Shown here one piece after another: positions 1 through 9,975 of a DNA stretch of 64,000 nt. The stretch comes from Verrucomicrobiales bacterium (lineage in GTDB: Bacteria > Verrucomicrobiota > Verrucomicrobiia > Verrucomicrobiales > DEV007). The notes under the pieces are model-generated. The model searched no databases. It saw only the letters and a list, made by a program, of their open reading frames with translations, and was not told where the DNA came from. Numbering within the stretch: the first letter of the stretch is position 1; every line of letters begins with the position of its first letter. The position numbers were made by a program, and so were the translations under genes. The stretch lies in contig JAEUHI010000041.1 of the NCBI GenBank assembly GCA_016795385.1, positions 62,001-126,000 on the forward strand, given 5' to 3'.

Positions 1-81
1 CCCTCCTGATCCGGCATTGCCTCACCGCATCCCGCCACTTGCCGCCGCCATTGAACTTGGGCACTTTTCCCCAATCCACGC

Positions 82-525
82 ATGAAAACGCCGTCCCTGC
101 TCACCCTCATCCTCGCCGGTTTTCTCCTCACCAGTTGTGGCAGCTTTGAACGTGAATGGAAACAGTCCGTCGCCGACTACCGGAGCGGCCAAGTCGCCTC
201 GCCCGCCGGCCCCTGGACCGGCACCTGGACCACCTCCACCAACGGCCACACCGGCAATCTCCGCGCCATCGTCAGCCCGTCGGAGAAGAAGCCCGGCGAA
301 TACGACTTCCGCTACCACGCCACCTGGGCGAAGATTTTTTCCGGAGCCTACACCGTCACCTATCCCGTGAAAAAGAGCGGAGCCACCTACCGTGCCGACG
401 GCGAGGAGAAACTCGGAGTCTTCGGCACCTTCGGCCACAAGGCGACCATCAGCGGAAAACAATTCAAGGCGACCTATTCGAACGACAAGGGCGATCTCGG
501 GACCTTTGAGATGACGCGGCCTTGA
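82..525 (+). CDS. small lipoprotein of unknown function
   Basis: A 147-residue protein with a lipoprotein signal: a Lys near the start, a hydrophobic run, and the lipobox LLTSC with the lipidated Cys at residue 19. The mature part is hydrophilic, with Trp/Tyr/Gly-rich strands (for example GTWTTSTNGHTGNLRAIV) that suggest a small beta-sheet fold. No family was recognised. It would be anchored to a membrane by its lipid. The start is the only ATG that gives a complete signal peptide. It stands alone and converges on the small membrane gene at 564-806. Confidence 0.7.
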   Translation: MKTPSLLTLILAGFLLTSCGSFEREWKQSVADYRSGQVASPAGPWTGTWTTSTNGHTGNLRAIVSPSEKKPGEYDFRYHATWAKIFSGAYTVTYPVKKSGATYRADGEEKLGVFGTFGHKATISGKQFKATYSNDKGDLGTFEMTRP

Positions 526-563
526 GGCGAATAGGACGACGCCTCGAATTCCATGGACCTTTG

Positions 564-806
564 TTAGTTCGGTGTATCTGAACGTTTCATCACCAGAAGC
601 GTAACTCCAAATATCACTGAGACGGGTAGAGCCAGAATGATCCCCATGATCAAGCCAGAGCATATGCTCGTAATCCAGCCAGCGATTGCAAGACCTCTCA
701 GGTTTTTCTTCAATCCCACCAAAAGTGGAAAGAGACCCAATAAAGCACCGACAAGAAACCCTCCAAAAAGGACTCCAATCCAATAGCCAATCTGTTCAGG
801 TTCCAT
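564..806 (-). CDS. small integral membrane protein
   Basis: An 80-residue protein with about three hydrophobic segments (residues 8-30, 38-56 and 58-74), including the glycine-rich stretch GVLFGGFLVGALLGLFPLLV. It ends in a short charged tail, KRSDTPN. No family was recognised. ATG start at 804-806. The hydrophobic pattern and the absence of a better ORF on the other strand support it as a real gene, but its size limits certainty. It is convergent with the lipoprotein gene, 38 bases away. Confidence 0.55.
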   Translation of the reverse strand: MEPEQIGYWIGVLFGGFLVGALLGLFPLLVGLKKNLRGLAIAGWITSICSGLIMGIILALPVSVIFGVTLLVMKRSDTPN

Positions 807-1036
807 TGTCGGATTCCTTTACCAATAATACACAAAGTTGGCAAGCAACTTGGGGAGGTCGATTTTGTCGCCTACGAATGCAGCCTAGGACGACTTGAAG
901 ACCGGAATGATCAAGCATTTCCAGAATCAAGGCTTGGACCCGATATCATTCGACCTCGTGTTATCTTCAATCGCCGGATCTGAACCTCTGAAGATTCAGA
1001 AGTGACTGGAAGCCGCGCGGATTTCACGAATCCCCT

Positions 1037-4000
1037 TCACCTCACCCGCACCACCCCCACGCCGGAGTTCCCCTGGGCCTGCCAGATCCCGAGTCCGGCG
1101 CCGCCGACGGCGTTGCCGAGGTCGCCGGGCGTCAGATCGCGGGTATCGACATCGGCGAGATGCCGCAGGCGGTTCGGATCACTGACGTCGTAGAGTTGAG
1201 GGAGACCTTGGCCAAAGGCGACGAGCAAACCGTTCACGCAAGCCACGCTCGAAAACGCAGGCGAGGCGATCCGCCCGACTCTTTCGAATTGTTTCTCCCC
1301 ATCAATCCGCCAGGCGCGGAGGAAGTCGCTCGTGGGATCGCCGTCGGGGTAGGTGCCGATGAGCAAAGTGTCACCATCCATCGCAAAAGGATCCCAGGCG
1401 GACGGGGTGGAGATCTGATCCACCAAGGTGGCAGTGGTGCCATCAAATCGGCTCGAATGGAAGGCGCGCCGGGAAGTGGGCCGACCAAGGGCGTCGAAGC
1501 CGGATCCTACGGTCAAGAGCGTCCCGCCCCCGTGCAACACCGCGAGCAGACGACCCGGCACATTCACCTCGCCGCTCACGACCGGCTCGTCGACATCGGA
1601 GAAATCGATCGTCTTCAGGAAATGCCGGTAGCGACGCGACAACCTTCCGTCCGAAGGGGAGGAGACGCCGTCGTAGGCCATCGAGCTCAAATAGATCTTT
1701 CCGTCCAGCGCGATCGGAGCGCTCCAATCGCCGGTGTTTCCGATCCGGGCATCGACGGTGGCGGTGTAGCGCGGCGCGGCGGAATCGCTGACGTCAAAGA
1801 CGACCATTTCGTGCCCGACACTGGTGCGATACCAAGGAGCGATCAAGCGGTTGGAGACGGCCATGGAGGAGGCCAGTCCGACCGTTCCGGAGGCAGGACG
1901 GGATTGATCGGGCTGTTCCACGGTGGGGGTGATGGTCAGGAGATTGGCGTTTTCCTGCGCCACGGTCCCGGAGCTGGCGAGCGTCACCGCCCGGGGGACG
2001 GTCACGTCTCCGGTCGTGAAGGCGATCGGCTGATCATACCACCACCACGACGACCACTGCTCGCGCACCCAGACGAGAGTCTCTTCGTTCGGCCAGACCG
2101 GTTCCAACTGACCGGAGCCGTAGCCATAACCGGGATCGACCTCGGCCTCGGTCCGACCGATGAGGGAAATCGCCGGCAATCCGGAGAGATCGTAGACGGA
2201 GAGGACGAGAGGGCTGGACACGGTTTTTGAATCGACTCCCGCGGTCGTGCGGTAGATCGGGAGGAACCTGGTATTGGCCTGCTGGGCGAGATAAAGCCGG
2301 TCACCACGCACGGTCGCTCCGGTGACGGGCAAATCCTCGAGCTCGAGCAGCGAGACGGTCGCGTCGGGATCTTCGGGGGTCGCGACCGTGACGCTCGGAG
2401 ATGAAGCCAGATAGCCATCGGCGGAACCTCCGATTTCCAGGAGGTAATCGCCGGCCAAAAAGACCCGGTCGACGCGCCACGCGATCTCGACATCGGACGT
2501 GACGACGGGTTTGTCGCGATCGGAATAGTCGACGGTGATGAGGGCGCTCGGAGAGACCGCGAGGATGCGGTCGCCGATGAGTGAGGTGCGGCGTGCGGCG
2601 AATCCTTGATTGACGAAGCCTCGCGCCGTCAATCCATCCTGCGCGAGATCGATCAATTGGATCCGGCTGGCCCAGCCACTGGAGGCATCATAGCCCGAAT
2701 AGGGAACGAGGATGAGCCCCTCGCCGGGAAATACACTGAAGGCTTTTTCATCCCAATTCGCCTCGCTGTAGCTGTAACCCTCACCGAGCGGGACTTGGCT
2801 GATCAGCGTGGGTTCGCCGGGATCGCTCACATCGAAGAGCGAGACGGCGGTCTGCGAGTCGAGACGCCCGATCGAAACGAGCCGGTCGCCGAGAGGTTCG
2901 ATGTAGGTGGAGAACCCGGGAATCTCCAGCTCTCCCAGCAAGACGGGCTCGGCGGGATTGGAAAGATCGATCACCCAGAGGGGATCGATCGTCAGGAAAG
3001 TGACGACATAGAGCCGATCACCACTGTAGCGCGTCGCGAAGAGCGTCTCCCCCACCCCGATCTCGAGCGAGCCCAGCGCCACCGGAGTCTCCGGTTGAGC
3101 CAGCGAAAAGCTTTCCACCATGGTGCGGGAAAGGTTTTCCGGAGCACTGGCATTGCCCGACCAATTCCGCGGCACCTCGGAGACGACCGTGAGGATGTCG
3201 CCCTTGAGCTGCAGCTTGAATTTGTCGGGGATCCGGCCGGCCACGGATACCTGGCCACGCTTCACAAGGGAGCCGTCGGGTGCCGAGATGTCGATCACCT
3301 CAACGACGGAACGGCGCCAGTTTTCGGCGGCTCTTACCACAAAGAGGAATCGATCGGTGGCCGCGACGACACTGCCCCACGCGCCGACTTCGATCCGGTC
3401 GCGCAACACGGGTTTGGCCGGATCGCCGAGGTCGTAGGAGCTGACGACGAGTCCGCTCCGCCCCGCCGCATCGGCGATCCGCGAGACGAGATACAAGTCC
3501 GTGCCGACTAGACGGCTCTCGACGAGATACCCGGGATAAGTCACCCTCGCGACCTCACCCGGTTTCTCTCCGGAAACATCAGCGATCACGATCGCACCAC
3601 TGGTGGCGTCGTAGGCGGCGGAAGCATCCGCGGCGAGGGAAAAGGGCCGGTGGGCGAGGGAGAAATAATACGATGCCCGGGTGAGCAGGGCGACGTGGGC
3701 GGAGCCGAGGAGATACATCTGTTCGCCGCGATTCGGCTCGCGCAGTTGACCCAGGAGCACGGGCGCATCCGGATCGGCGATATCGAAGACCTGCAAACCG
3801 CGGAGCTGGTTGAAGAAATAGAGCCGGTCGCCCGCGATCCGCCAGATGTCGGATTCCACGACTTCACGGGTCGTGGCGGAGGAGCCGTTGGCCGAGGAGA
3901 CCGCGTCGGTCGAGGCGCGGTTCATCGCCACGATGCCGGGCTGGCTCCCGCCCACTCCCGCGAACCCCTGGCTTGCTACCAGAGCTGGATCCGCGAGGAA

Positions 4001-4330
4001 AGTCGTGAGCGGGCCTCTCGGAGTGCCGATCGCCGACCGCGTGCCGAAAACGAACAACCCGCGCCGGGAAACGGGACGCTTCAGGATGATGCGGTAGAGC
4101 CCTCCCTGCTCCTCGGTTGGTCGGGTGGCGAGGATCCTCCAGGTCTTGGCATTCCGAGGGTCGCGTTGCTGCAAGGTCACCGAGGTGTAGCCCGCCGGCA
4201 CATCAACATGGACAACCTTTCTCTGGACGGAGCGGATCGTCGGCCCGCCGCCATCTATAGCCGAAGCGGAACCGGCCACGGCGAGGAGACCGAAGAGAAA
4301 AACAAGAGACAGGCGAAGGCGGGGCGACAT
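1037..4330 (-). CDS. large secreted beta-propeller (LVIVD-repeat-like) protein
   Basis: A 1097-residue exported protein with a Sec signal peptide (residues 1-24, ending GSASA). The body carries many copies of a blade-like unit of the form 'D[ILV]SDPxxPVLLGxL', for example DIADPDAPVLLGQL, DLSNPAEPVLLGEL, DVSDPGEPTLISQV and DFSDVDEPVVSGEV. Each is followed by strands such as GDRLYVV or GDRLVSIG. This matches proteins with LVIVD or beta-propeller-domain repeats, which usually act in binding outside the cytoplasm. The N-terminal ~100 residues look like a separate beta domain. No catalytic motif was seen. It is divergent from the helicase gene. The protein class is fairly clear; its ligand is unknown. 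Confidence 0.75.
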   Translation of the reverse strand: MSPRLRLSLVFLFGLLAVAGSASAIDGGGPTIRSVQRKVVHVDVPAGYTSVTLQQRDPRNAKTWRILATRPTEEQGGLYRIILKRPVSRRGLFVFGTRSAIGTPRGPLTTFLADPALVASQGFAGVGGSQPGIVAMNRASTDAVSSANGSSATTREVVESDIWRIAGDRLYFFNQLRGLQVFDIADPDAPVLLGQLREPNRGEQMYLLGSAHVALLTRASYYFSLAHRPFSLAADASAAYDATSGAIVIADVSGEKPGEVARVTYPGYLVESRLVGTDLYLVSRIADAAGRSGLVVSSYDLGDPAKPVLRDRIEVGAWGSVVAATDRFLFVVRAAENWRRSVVEVIDISAPDGSLVKRGQVSVAGRIPDKFKLQLKGDILTVVSEVPRNWSGNASAPENLSRTMVESFSLAQPETPVALGSLEIGVGETLFATRYSGDRLYVVTFLTIDPLWVIDLSNPAEPVLLGELEIPGFSTYIEPLGDRLVSIGRLDSQTAVSLFDVSDPGEPTLISQVPLGEGYSYSEANWDEKAFSVFPGEGLILVPYSGYDASSGWASRIQLIDLAQDGLTARGFVNQGFAARRTSLIGDRILAVSPSALITVDYSDRDKPVVTSDVEIAWRVDRVFLAGDYLLEIGGSADGYLASSPSVTVATPEDPDATVSLLELEDLPVTGATVRGDRLYLAQQANTRFLPIYRTTAGVDSKTVSSPLVLSVYDLSGLPAISLIGRTEAEVDPGYGYGSGQLEPVWPNEETLVWVREQWSSWWWYDQPIAFTTGDVTVPRAVTLASSGTVAQENANLLTITPTVEQPDQSRPASGTVGLASSMAVSNRLIAPWYRTSVGHEMVVFDVSDSAAPRYTATVDARIGNTGDWSAPIALDGKIYLSSMAYDGVSSPSDGRLSRRYRHFLKTIDFSDVDEPVVSGEVNVPGRLLAVLHGGGTLLTVGSGFDALGRPTSRRAFHSSRFDGTTATLVDQISTPSAWDPFAMDGDTLLIGTYPDGDPTSDFLRAWRIDGEKQFERVGRIASPAFSSVACVNGLLVAFGQGLPQLYDVSDPNRLRHLADVDTRDLTPGDLGNAVGGAGLGIWQAQGNSGVGVVRVR

Positions 4331-4472
4331 GAGGTGAACGGGCGAGTTTGTATCGCTTTTCGCATCGGGAAGTCAATCACAAAGAGGGCCATGGGGTGTG
4401 CCTCTCGCATCGCGTCTCTTTCCCTTGCGCACCCCGCGGAAACCCGGCATCGTCCCGCTCCCCCGCCCGTGC

Positions 4473-7031
4473 ATGACCCGCGACCGTTCGCTGCCGATTT
4501 TTGGACTGGAGTCCGCTTTCCTCGCCGCCTTGCGCGAGGAGAACGCCCGCATCGTCGTGGAGGCACCGACGGGCTCGGGCAAGTCGACGCAGATCCCGCA
4601 GATGGTCGCCGACAGCGGTCTCTTCGGCGACCGCGAGATCTACGTGCTGCAGCCGCGTCGCCTCGCCGCCCGCATGCTCGCCCACCGCGTCGCGGAAGAA
4701 CGGAACGGCCGCCTCGGCGACGAGGTCGGCTATCAGGTTCGCTTCGAAAACGAGGTCTCGGCGAAAACCCGGATCCGCTTTGTCACCGAGGGCATCCTCA
4801 TCCGCAAGCTGATCGAGCAGCCCGACCTGCGCGACGTCGCCGCGGTCGTGCTGGATGAATTCCACGAACGTCATTTCTTCGGCGACATCAGCCTGGCCCG
4901 CTGCCTCGAAGTGCAGCGCAGAGTGCGCCCCGATCTGAAGCTCGTCGTGATGTCGGCGACGCTGGAGACCGCCGCACTCAACGCCTACCTCGGCGAGGGA
5001 ACAAAGCACCTCATTTCCCAAGGCCGCACCTATCCGGTCGAAATCGCCTACGAGCCCCAGCGCGAACGCCATCAGGGCGAACTCTGGGATCATGCCGTCC
5101 GCGTGATCCGTGAACATCTGAAAACAAATGGCATTCAGGGACATATCCTGGTTTTCATGCCCGGACGGTATGAAATCCAGAAAACCCTCGATGCCCTCAA
5201 ACACGCCTCCTGGAGCGGTGGCTTCGAGTTGCACGCCCTCCACGGCGAACTGCCTCCCGCCGAGCAGGATGCCGCGGTCGAGCGGAACGTCCGCCCCAAG
5301 ATCGTCGTCGCCACCAACGTCGCCGAGACCTCGATCACGATCGACGGCGTGCGTCTCGTCGTCGATGCGGGATTGGAACGGCGGGCCTCCTTCGACTCCC
5401 GCCGGGGCATCGGGACGCTGCACATTGAAAAGATCTCCCGCGCCTCCGCCGATCAGCGGGCGGGACGCGCTGGACGCACCGGTCCCGGAGTCGCGATCCG
5501 GCTCTGGAGCGAGCGCGAACACGAGCAGCGCGAGGTCGCCACTCCCGCCGAGATCCGTCGGATGGATCTGAGCGAGGCGGTGCTGATTCTCTGTTCCAGC
5601 GGAGTCGATTCGATCCGCGCCTTTCCCTGGTTCGAAGCCCCCGACCCGCGGGGACTCGACGAGGCCATCCGGCGACTCCGCGAACTCGGGGCGCTCGACG
5701 AACGGGAAAAGCTCACGGATGACGGACGGCTCATGGGACAATTGCCCGTGCCTCCCCGCTTCGGTCGCATCCTCCTCGACGCGGCGCGGCAGGGGTGCCT
5801 CGAGCCGGTCGCTCTCATCACCGCGATCACCCAGGCGCGATCGCTCTTTCCCGCCCGGAAAAAACACTCCGAGCACCTCACGCCGGCCGACTTCGTGCAG
5901 GACGGGGATGTTTCCGACTTCCAGCCGCTCCTGCGGGCTTTCCGGCAGATGAAAGCGAACGGTTTCCGCCGCGAGATCGGCGAGCGGCTCGGCATCCACG
6001 CTGGCGCGGCCCGCGACATCGACCGTATCGCGAGCCAACTGATCCGCGTCGCCTCGCGCTGGGACCGGAATGCGACCGAGTTCTCCGATCCCGACGGGGA
6101 ATGGCTGGGCAAGGTCCTCCTCGGCGGCTTTTCCGACCGTCTCGCCCTGCGCCACAGCGCCGCGACCCTGAGCTGTGCCGTGATCGGCGGACGCCGCGGC
6201 CAGTTGGAAAAGGAAAGTGTCGCCGCCGACAAAGACGCCCACCTCTTCATCGCCGGAGAAATGGTCGAGGTCGAGGGCAAGGACGTCGCCGTGAAACTCT
6301 CCCTCTGCACCCGCGTCGAGGAAAGCTGGCTGCGCGAGCGATTCCCCGGCGATTTCCAGGAGCGCGACGGCGCGGTCTGGGACGAACGCAACCGCAAGGT
6401 CGAGGCCCGGCGCGAGCGGCGCTTCCGCGACCTCGTCCTCGAATCACGTCCCAGCGGAAGCCCGCCGAAAGAAGAGTCGGCCACCCTCCTCGCCGAGCGC
6501 GTCCTTTCCGGCGAGCTCAACCTGAAAGCGTGGGACGACAAGGTCGAAGCCTGGTTTGCCCGCATCAACCTCGTCGCGGAGCACTGCCCGGAATACGGGC
6601 TCGTCCCGATCGACGAGGAGGCGAAGCTGCTCCTCCTCGAGCAAATCTGCGCGGGCGCGACGAGCTACGCCCAGATCAAGGACCGCCCGGTCTGGAACGC
6701 GCTTCATCAATGGCTGCCGCCGCACCAGTTGGGTGCCCTCGATTTCCTCGCGCCCGAGACGATCACCCTTTCGACCGGAAAACCGACAAAGGTCACCTAT
6801 CGCCTCGGCGAAAAACCGCGCATCTCCGTGCTGATCCAGCACCTTTTCGGGAGAAAAGACTCCCCCACGATCTGCGATGGCAAAGTCCCCGTTGTCATCG
6901 AAATCCTCGCTCCGAACCACCGCCCCGTGCAGGTCACGGAAAACCTCGCGGGCTTCTGGACCGGCAGCTACCCGGCAGTTCGGGCGCAGTTGCGTGGCCG
7001 CTATCCGAAGCACGCTTGGCCGGAGTTTTGA
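4473..7031 (+). CDS. hrpB: ATP-dependent helicase HrpB
   Basis: A DExH-box superfamily 2 helicase of 852 residues. In order: Walker A GSGKST (34-39), the Walker B variant DEFH (about 127), motif III SAT, motif VI QRAGRAGRTG (about 330), helicase-associated region, and a C-terminal HrpB-type domain ending in LAGFWTGSYPAVRAQLRGRY. That ending separates HrpB from the longer HrpA. The family is presumed to remodel RNA in the cytoplasm; its cellular role is poorly known. I chose the ATG at 4473. A GTG at 4398 is open but adds 25 residues of low-complexity sequence upstream of the conserved helicase start. It is divergently placed from the beta-propeller gene and has no operon partner. Confidence 0.92.
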   Translation: MTRDRSLPIFGLESAFLAALREENARIVVEAPTGSGKSTQIPQMVADSGLFGDREIYVLQPRRLAARMLAHRVAEERNGRLGDEVGYQVRFENEVSAKTRIRFVTEGILIRKLIEQPDLRDVAAVVLDEFHERHFFGDISLARCLEVQRRVRPDLKLVVMSATLETAALNAYLGEGTKHLISQGRTYPVEIAYEPQRERHQGELWDHAVRVIREHLKTNGIQGHILVFMPGRYEIQKTLDALKHASWSGGFELHALHGELPPAEQDAAVERNVRPKIVVATNVAETSITIDGVRLVVDAGLERRASFDSRRGIGTLHIEKISRASADQRAGRAGRTGPGVAIRLWSEREHEQREVATPAEIRRMDLSEAVLILCSSGVDSIRAFPWFEAPDPRGLDEAIRRLRELGALDEREKLTDDGRLMGQLPVPPRFGRILLDAARQGCLEPVALITAITQARSLFPARKKHSEHLTPADFVQDGDVSDFQPLLRAFRQMKANGFRREIGERLGIHAGAARDIDRIASQLIRVASRWDRNATEFSDPDGEWLGKVLLGGFSDRLALRHSAATLSCAVIGGRRGQLEKESVAADKDAHLFIAGEMVEVEGKDVAVKLSLCTRVEESWLRERFPGDFQERDGAVWDERNRKVEARRERRFRDLVLESRPSGSPPKEESATLLAERVLSGELNLKAWDDKVEAWFARINLVAEHCPEYGLVPIDEEAKLLLLEQICAGATSYAQIKDRPVWNALHQWLPPHQLGALDFLAPETITLSTGKPTKVTYRLGEKPRISVLIQHLFGRKDSPTICDGKVPVVIEILAPNHRPVQVTENLAGFWTGSYPAVRAQLRGRYPKHAWPEF

Positions 7032-7133
7032 GCCGGATCTCTGCTGCAAGAGACGTGCCGGTTCATTTCCGTGATGAACGCCCCCGGATGAAAGCCATCT
7101 TGCGATCTGCGCAGCCTCATGGCATCCTAACGC

Positions 7134-7400
7134 ATGACCGTGAACCTGACATTCGAGATTCCGGATGCGCTCGCCACCGTTCTCCCTGCATCAGGACTGG
7201 ATCGAAAGCTGCTGGAAGCACTCGCCGTTCAGGGGTATCGGGATGGAACTCTCTCGTTGATGCAGGTGCGTCTGTTGCTCGGCTTTGAGTCGCGTTGGGA
7301 GGCCGAGGATTTTCTCTCCGCCCACAACGCATGGCCCGATCCAAGACTCGATGAGATGGCGGAGGATGCGGAATCTCTTCGATCCGCCCTTGGTCAATGA
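7134..7400 (+). CDS. UPF0175-family antitoxin
   Basis: An 88-residue protein matching UPF0175: a beta-strand start (MTVNLTFEIPDAL), then LLEALAVQGYRDGTLSLMQ and the helix-turn-helix-like stretch VRLLLGFESRWEAEDFLSAH. Members of this family are encoded just upstream of DUF3368 PIN-domain proteins and are taken to be the antitoxins of type II pairs. Its stop overlaps the start of the next gene (ATGA at 7397-7400), so translation is probably coupled. Autoregulation is usual for such pairs, but I see no operator. Confidence 0.85.
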   Translation: MTVNLTFEIPDALATVLPASGLDRKLLEALAVQGYRDGTLSLMQVRLLLGFESRWEAEDFLSAHNAWPDPRLDEMAEDAESLRSALGQ

Positions 7401-7885
7401 TCGTGGTCAGCGACACGTCGCCCTTGCGATATCTCATCGCGATCGGGCAGATCGATCTTCTTCGCCGTCTCTTTGGACAAATTCATTGTCCCGACGCGGT
7501 GCGGCTCGAAGCCTGCCATCCCGGAGCACCCGCTTCGCTGCGGGAGTTTTTCACGACACCGCCGTCGTGGCTTGTCATTCTTCCCCCGTCTTCCGGACAC
7601 GACCCCACCTTGAGTGTCGAACTCGATCCGGGCGAGGCCGAGGCGATTTGGGTAGCCAAAGAAATGAGGGCTACCCTCCTCCTGATGGACGAGCGTCGAG
7701 GACGACGTGCCGCGACCGCTCGAGGCCTTCGCGTCGCAGGAACACTCAATCTTTTGGCGGAAGCCTCGGGATGAGGGATCATCGACTATCGGACGGTCGT
7801 CGCCCAACTGCGCCAGGAAACCAACTTCCGAGCAACCGACGCGGTTGTCGAGGAAGCCCTCCGTCGGACGAGTCAGGACGTGTAG
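7397..7885 (+). pseudogene. PIN-domain toxin (DUF3368), interrupted by an in-frame TGA
   Basis: The first 125 codons encode a DUF3368 PIN-like protein (SDTSPLRYLIAIGQIDLL at the start, then LDPGEAEAIWVAKE and LLMDERRGRRAA), the presumed RNase toxin of the pair. A TGA at 7772-7774 ends it early. Reading on in the same frame to the TAG at 7883-7885 gives 36 more residues, including IDYRTVVAQLRQETNF and RATDAVVEEALRR, which look like the usual C-terminal helices of DUF3368. The full product would be about 162 residues, normal for the family. A single CGA-to-TGA change would explain it. The truncated form keeps the candidate acidic residues, so some activity cannot be excluded. A sequencing error is the alternative. 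Confidence 0.75.
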
Positions 7886-8149
7886 AGCGGTATCTGCTGC
7901 TTGGATACCGTGCGGCCCCCTTGTTGAAAGATTCAAGGTGTCCCGCCGTATCCTGACCACGTCCTCTGCGCGCGAAAACCACGGCCGAATCTCCATGTAC
8001 TCCAAAGAGCTACGGTAATTCGGGAAAATAACAGTTTACATATTGTCAAGTTTTCCTAAGTATTTTCGCGAGATTGAGATCCAGGGCCTTTCCGGGCGTC
8101 GTTCCTGATAAAGGCCATTCGTTATCACCACCCACTCAACGCATGTGCC

Positions 8150-9910
8150 ATGAACCACTCCCACACGTCCTCGTATGACCGGCCCTCGCGGCCCAATCCG
8201 CTGAAGCACTTCTTTTTCTGGCTCTCGGGAGCCGGAGCCGACACCCTCGAGCAGTGCCCCGGCTGGGAACAGCGCAAGTATGTCGCCTTCGGTGCGACGG
8301 TGCTCGTGCCGACCGTCTTCGCCTTCATTGCCTGTGGCTACGCCCTCTCGACCCTCACGGACAACTGGAACGTGATCGTCCCGATCGCTCTCGCCTGGGG
8401 GCTCATCATCATGACGATCGACCGGGCGCTCCTCTCGATCTACCGCTCCTACCAGCGTTTCCACCGCAAGGTCGGGCAGTTTTTCCTCCGCATCGTCGTC
8501 GCCGCGCTCATGGGTGTGACAATCTCGCACCCGCTCACCCTGCTGCTCTTCAATGACACCATCACCAGCGTCGTCGAAGAAGACCGCCAGGCCGAAATTG
8601 AAGCCGTGCGCGTCGCCGCCAATGGTGAAAAAGCCACGGTCGAGACGAAGATCGCCGAGCTCGAGACCCAGATCGCCGAGCAACGGGCCAACTTTGAAAA
8701 GACCTTTTCCGCCGAGTTCCTCGTCGAGGATACCACCGTCGGCCTCGCCGATCCCCTTGCGGAGCTCGATGACGAACTCCGCGCGCAGATGACCGCCCGG
8801 ATCGAGACCGAGACGAGTGCCGACAAAACCAAGATCGAGAAAGTCGATGCCGACTTCACCGAGATGCAGGGCAAATACGCCACCCTCCAGACCGAACTCG
8901 ACACCTGGCAGAAGGAATTCGAGCGCGAGGTGAACGGCCAGCGCAGCGGCATCGTCGGTCTCGGCCCCCGTGCCAAGAGCATCCAGGCCGACCAGCTCGC
9001 CTGGCGCCGCGACGAGGCGAAGCGCATGAGCGAGACCCTCGCCTACCTCACCGAGCAGCGCAACGCCCTCGCCGCCCAGGTCAAGGCCACGGAAGATGGC
9101 ATCAAGAACGAATTCATCGGCCTCGCCGCCGCCAAGGCCGAGCGACTCAAAGAAGAGCGTGCCCGTGTCGCCGATCTGAAGCGCCAGGTGCAGCAGTCGC
9201 AGGCTGACCAGTTCGTCGAGCAACAGAACACGATCCGCTCCACCATCACCGCCCAGATCGACACCCGCCTCGCCGAGCTCGGACGTCTCCAAGGCGAGCT
9301 CGCCGCCATCGGCACCCAGGAGCAGGAGCGCATCGCCGCCATCGCCGCCGAACCCCGCCGCGACATTCTCACCCAGACCCTCGCCCTCCACAGCCTCTTC
9401 GATCAAAATACCGAAGGCGGCCAGTTCGCGATGATCGCCTACTTCATCCTCGCCGGGCTCTTCATGCTGATCGATACGATCCCCCTCGTCGTGAAATTCT
9501 TCTCCCAGCCCGGGCCTTATGACGCCCTCGTCGACCGCGAGGAAGTCCGCTACGCCCGCGAGCGCACCGCCTGGCTCAAGAGCTACCACCAGTACATGGA
9601 CGACCTCTCCGACGGCCGCCTCCTTCACCTCACCCAGAACAAACCGCTTGAGAAAGCCCTCATCGAAGGGATCGACAGCTCGCGGGCCGCGAAAGCTTTC
9701 GTCGAAAACCTCCTCGAGTTGGAAACGGCCTTCGAAGAGCGGGTCGAGGCCGAGAAGGCCCGTCTCACCGACGAGAAAAGCCAGCGCGCGAAGAACCGTG
9801 CGAAACGTCTCGAGCAGTTCGCCGACACCTTCTACGACGACCTCAATCACCGCATGGAATCGTTCTTCGATCGCGATGCGGCAAGAGCGGCGGCGCGAAG
9901 TGCGGCCTGA
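8150..9910 (+). CDS. DUF4407 coiled-coil membrane protein
   Basis: A 586-residue protein matching the DUF4407 architecture. It has three N-terminal membrane segments (about 45-67, 74-90 and 110-135), a long charged coiled coil (about 140-410), a fourth hydrophobic segment near 425-446 (MIAYFILAGLFMLIDTIPLV) and a cytoplasmic-type charged helical tail. The conserved start FFFWLSGAGADTLEQCP is typical. The function of the family is unknown. It converges on a four-gene operon that also encodes membrane-anchored coiled-coil proteins, which suggests a shared envelope structure. Start: ATG at 8150, the only one before the conserved N-terminus. Confidence 0.88.
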   Translation: MNHSHTSSYDRPSRPNPLKHFFFWLSGAGADTLEQCPGWEQRKYVAFGATVLVPTVFAFIACGYALSTLTDNWNVIVPIALAWGLIIMTIDRALLSIYRSYQRFHRKVGQFFLRIVVAALMGVTISHPLTLLLFNDTITSVVEEDRQAEIEAVRVAANGEKATVETKIAELETQIAEQRANFEKTFSAEFLVEDTTVGLADPLAELDDELRAQMTARIETETSADKTKIEKVDADFTEMQGKYATLQTELDTWQKEFEREVNGQRSGIVGLGPRAKSIQADQLAWRRDEAKRMSETLAYLTEQRNALAAQVKATEDGIKNEFIGLAAAKAERLKEERARVADLKRQVQQSQADQFVEQQNTIRSTITAQIDTRLAELGRLQGELAAIGTQEQERIAAIAAEPRRDILTQTLALHSLFDQNTEGGQFAMIAYFILAGLFMLIDTIPLVVKFFSQPGPYDALVDREEVRYARERTAWLKSYHQYMDDLSDGRLLHLTQNKPLEKALIEGIDSSRAAKAFVENLLELETAFEERVEAEKARLTDEKSQRAKNRAKRLEQFADTFYDDLNHRMESFFDRDAARAAARSAA

Positions 9911-9975
9911 GCTTGATCCTCGCTCCCCTTTTCTCCGCCAGGTGCACACGGCATCGGGCGGAGGACGTGGCTCAG
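9907..9975. other. inverted repeat between convergent genes
   Basis: CTGAGC (9907-9912) pairs with GCTCAG (9970-9975), and inside it CTCCGCC (9933-9939) pairs with GGCGGAG (9957-9963). The outer arms contain the stop codons of the DUF4407 gene and of the small membrane gene on the opposite strand. No T-run follows on either strand, so it is at best a weak bidirectional terminator. Confidence 0.3.

Noticed and set aside
4377..6242. 621-codon open frame opposite hrpB
   Set aside because: It is the reverse-strand shadow of a clear helicase gene in GC-rich DNA and has no recognisable domain or upstream signal.
7886..8149. hidden gene or regulatory RNA after the toxin pair
   Set aside because: No open frame with coding character, no strong hairpin and no convincing promoter was found.
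8036..9949. 637-codon open frame opposite the DUF4407 gene
   Set aside because: Shadow of a repetitive coiled-coil coding region; the plus-strand protein has the DUF4407 pattern and membrane segments.
9929..9966. possible strong terminator between DUF4407 and the operon
   Set aside because: The inner stem has a 17-base loop and no T-run on either strand, so I list it only as an inverted repeat.
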